DNA of 6,361 nt, from the NCBI GenBank assembly GCA_009781535.1, contig WQXX01000062.1:1-6361 (forward strand). Direction: 5' to 3'. Origin of the DNA: Coriobacteriia bacterium (GTDB lineage: Bacteria > Actinomycetota > Coriobacteriia > Coriobacteriales > UBA8131). The first letter of the stretch is position 1. Every line of letters starts with the position of its first letter. The notes below the pieces were generated by a model that worked only from the letters and a program-made list of their open reading frames with translations, did no database searches and was not told the DNA's origin. This document shows positions 5,547-6,361 of the stretch, piece after piece. Both the position numbers and the translations under genes were made by a program.

Positions 5547-6110
5547 TCAGGTGCTGGAGCGGCGGAGCCATTCGTAGGCTACGGCAGTGAAGGCTTGCGC
5601 GACATTCAGTGAGGAGGTAAACCCAGCCTGTGGCAACTTGAACTCGAAGTCGCACACCTCGCGCGTCAGACGCGCAAGCCCGGTATCTTCCGCCCCCATA
5701 ACCACGACGACGCGACCTTCGAGCGGCACCTGCCAGAGAGTCTGCTTGGCATGCTCGGTGGCGCCGGCGACCCAGAAGTGCTCGTCTTTGAGGCGCTTGA
5801 GTGCAGCCGCGATGTTTGGCTCACGTGCGACTTTGAGATACTCGACGGCGCCTGCCGAAGCGCGGTATACACCCTCGTTGACCTGTGCCGCCCGTTTGCT
5901 GGGAATCACCACACCGATCGCGCCAACAACCTCGGCGCTGCGGATAACAGCGCCGAGGTTGCCGACGTCGGTTATGTGATCAAGCACGACGATGAGCGCA
6001 TCTTTCTTGTCGCGCGCCAGATGGATGAGGTCGAGCAGCGTCGCGTACTCATACGTATACGGATTGCTTGAGCTCTCGAAGTTCATTGCCTGTTGACGCC
6101 ATTCGCTCAT
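5547..6110 (-). CDS. SpoU/TrmH-family RNA 2'-O-ribose methyltransferase (RlmB-like, lacking the substrate-binding domain)
   Basis: SAM-dependent methyltransferase that should methylate a ribose 2'-OH in rRNA or tRNA in the cytoplasm. All three SPOUT-knot motifs are present in the 187-residue protein: motif 1 D-V-G-N-L-G-A-V-I-R-S-A (Asn51, Arg57), motif 2 V-V-V-M-G-A-E-D-T-G-L (Glu141), and motif 3 L-P-Q-A-G-F-T-S-S-L-N-V-A (Ser167, Asn169). The stretch E-Y-A-T-L-L-D-L-I-H-L-A-R resembles the interdomain linker of RlmB, but the roughly 75-80 residue substrate-binding domain that usually precedes it is absent. ATG 6110 is chosen because it overlaps the stop of the preceding gene (ATGA) and has GGGGGAG at 6118-6124, 7 nt away. 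A longer in-frame start at 6224 would overlap that gene by over 100 bp and adds no domain. The RNA target is not determinable. Confidence 0.88.
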   Translation of the reverse strand: MSEWRQQAMNFESSSNPYTYEYATLLDLIHLARDKKDALIVVLDHITDVGNLGAVIRSAEVVGAIGVVIPSKRAAQVNEGVYRASAGAVEYLKVAREPNIAAALKRLKDEHFWVAGATEHAKQTLWQVPLEGRVVVVMGAEDTGLARLTREVCDFEFKLPQAGFTSSLNVAQAFTAVAYEWLRRSST

Positions 6111-6295
6111 GATTGCACTCCCCCATCTGCCAGAGGTACTTTTTGTTTCTTGCGTTTCTTCACACATTCGGAAAGCAGGAACTCGATCTGCCCATTGACC
6201 GACCGGAAATCCTCGTCCGCCCAAGCCGCAATCTCCCTATAGAGATTATCGCTCAGGCGGAGCGGGATCTGCTTTTTTGTCTCAGAGGATGCCAT
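6107..6295 (-). CDS. Small ribbon-helix-helix (Arc-like) DNA-binding protein
   Basis: A 62-residue protein with a likely MetJ/Arc ribbon-helix-helix fold, acting as a dimer on DNA. The beta strand is K-K-Q-I-P-L-R-L (7-14), helix A is S-D-N-L-Y-R-E-I-A-A-W-A-D-E (15-28), and helix B is S-V-N-G-Q-I-E-F-L-L-S-E-C-V (32-45). A basic tail K-K-R-K-K-Q-K follows. The ribosome binding site GAGGTG (minus strand) lies 8 nt before ATG 6295. A TATTAT -10-like hexamer sits at 6340-6345 (minus strand); any -35 would fall outside the window. Its stop overlaps the methylase start as ATGA, so the two are co-translated. It could be an autoregulator of the unit or the antitoxin type of RHH protein, but the partner is a methylase and not a recognisable toxin. 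Confidence 0.85.
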   Translation of the reverse strand: MASSETKKQIPLRLSDNLYREIAAWADEDFRSVNGQIEFLLSECVKKRKKQKVPLADGGVQS

Positions 6296-6361
6296 GCTTG
6301 TTACACCTCAATGTTGCTACCCTAGGCTGCTGTTAGCACATAATACCGCTTTTTAGGAGGC

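Noticed and set aside
6111..6224. 38-residue N-terminal extension of the methylase from ATG 6224
   Set aside because: It overlaps the ribbon-helix-helix gene in another frame and adds no domain. ATG 6110 has a good ribosome binding site and an ATGA junction.

Overview
The window looks like chromosomal DNA of a host-associated actinobacterium. My best guess is a member of the Coriobacteriia (Atopobium/Olsenella/Collinsella-like). This rests on gene style: a LuxR/NarL-type two-component pair, a DUF4143-type ATPase, a ribbon-helix-helix gene coupled to a SpoU methylase, and mixed base composition in which GC-rich core-like genes sit beside AT-rich accessory stretches. The taxonomic call is inference only.

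Layout. (1) 41-2104, plus strand: a two-component operon, with a membrane histidine kinase followed by a NarL/LuxR-type response regulator. It is unusually rich in short repeated DNA. Seven 36-bp (12-codon) units lie inside the kinase ATP-binding domain, a degenerate ~12-bp array fills the gap between the genes and supplies the regulator's ribosome binding site, and a perfect 42-nt inverted repeat lies in the regulator's interdomain linker. (2) 2105-2733: mostly non-coding, AT-richer DNA with a decayed bacterial PH/GRAM-like domain remnant (2152-2442), several small hairpins and a perfect 28-bp palindrome. (3) 2734-3822, minus strand: an integral-membrane acyltransferase-3 family protein. (4) 3823-4219: a regulatory-looking intergenic region with a pair of mutually exclusive hairpins, two AT-rich inverted repeats and a good sigma-70-type promoter. 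(5) 4220-5434, plus strand: an AT-rich AAA+ ATPase with a DUF4143 C-terminal domain, probably horizontally acquired, followed by a terminator-like hairpin and an inverted copy of the sequence found upstream of it. (6) 5547-6295, minus strand: a two-gene unit, a small ribbon-helix-helix protein overlapping (ATGA) a SpoU/TrmH-family RNA 2'-O-methyltransferase that resembles RlmB without its N-terminal substrate-binding domain.

The kinase and regulator should form a signalling pair; its stimulus and targets cannot be read from the window. The most unusual signal is the kinase repeat array. It multiplies the G2 nucleotide-binding box (consensus R-G-G-I-G-L-K-T-M-E-E-R), and the two most canonical copies differ only at synonymous positions. 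Copy number could change without breaking the frame, so this may be a tunable or phase-variable kinase, although that has not been shown. The acyltransferase, the ATPase and the methylase unit show no clear functional link to it.
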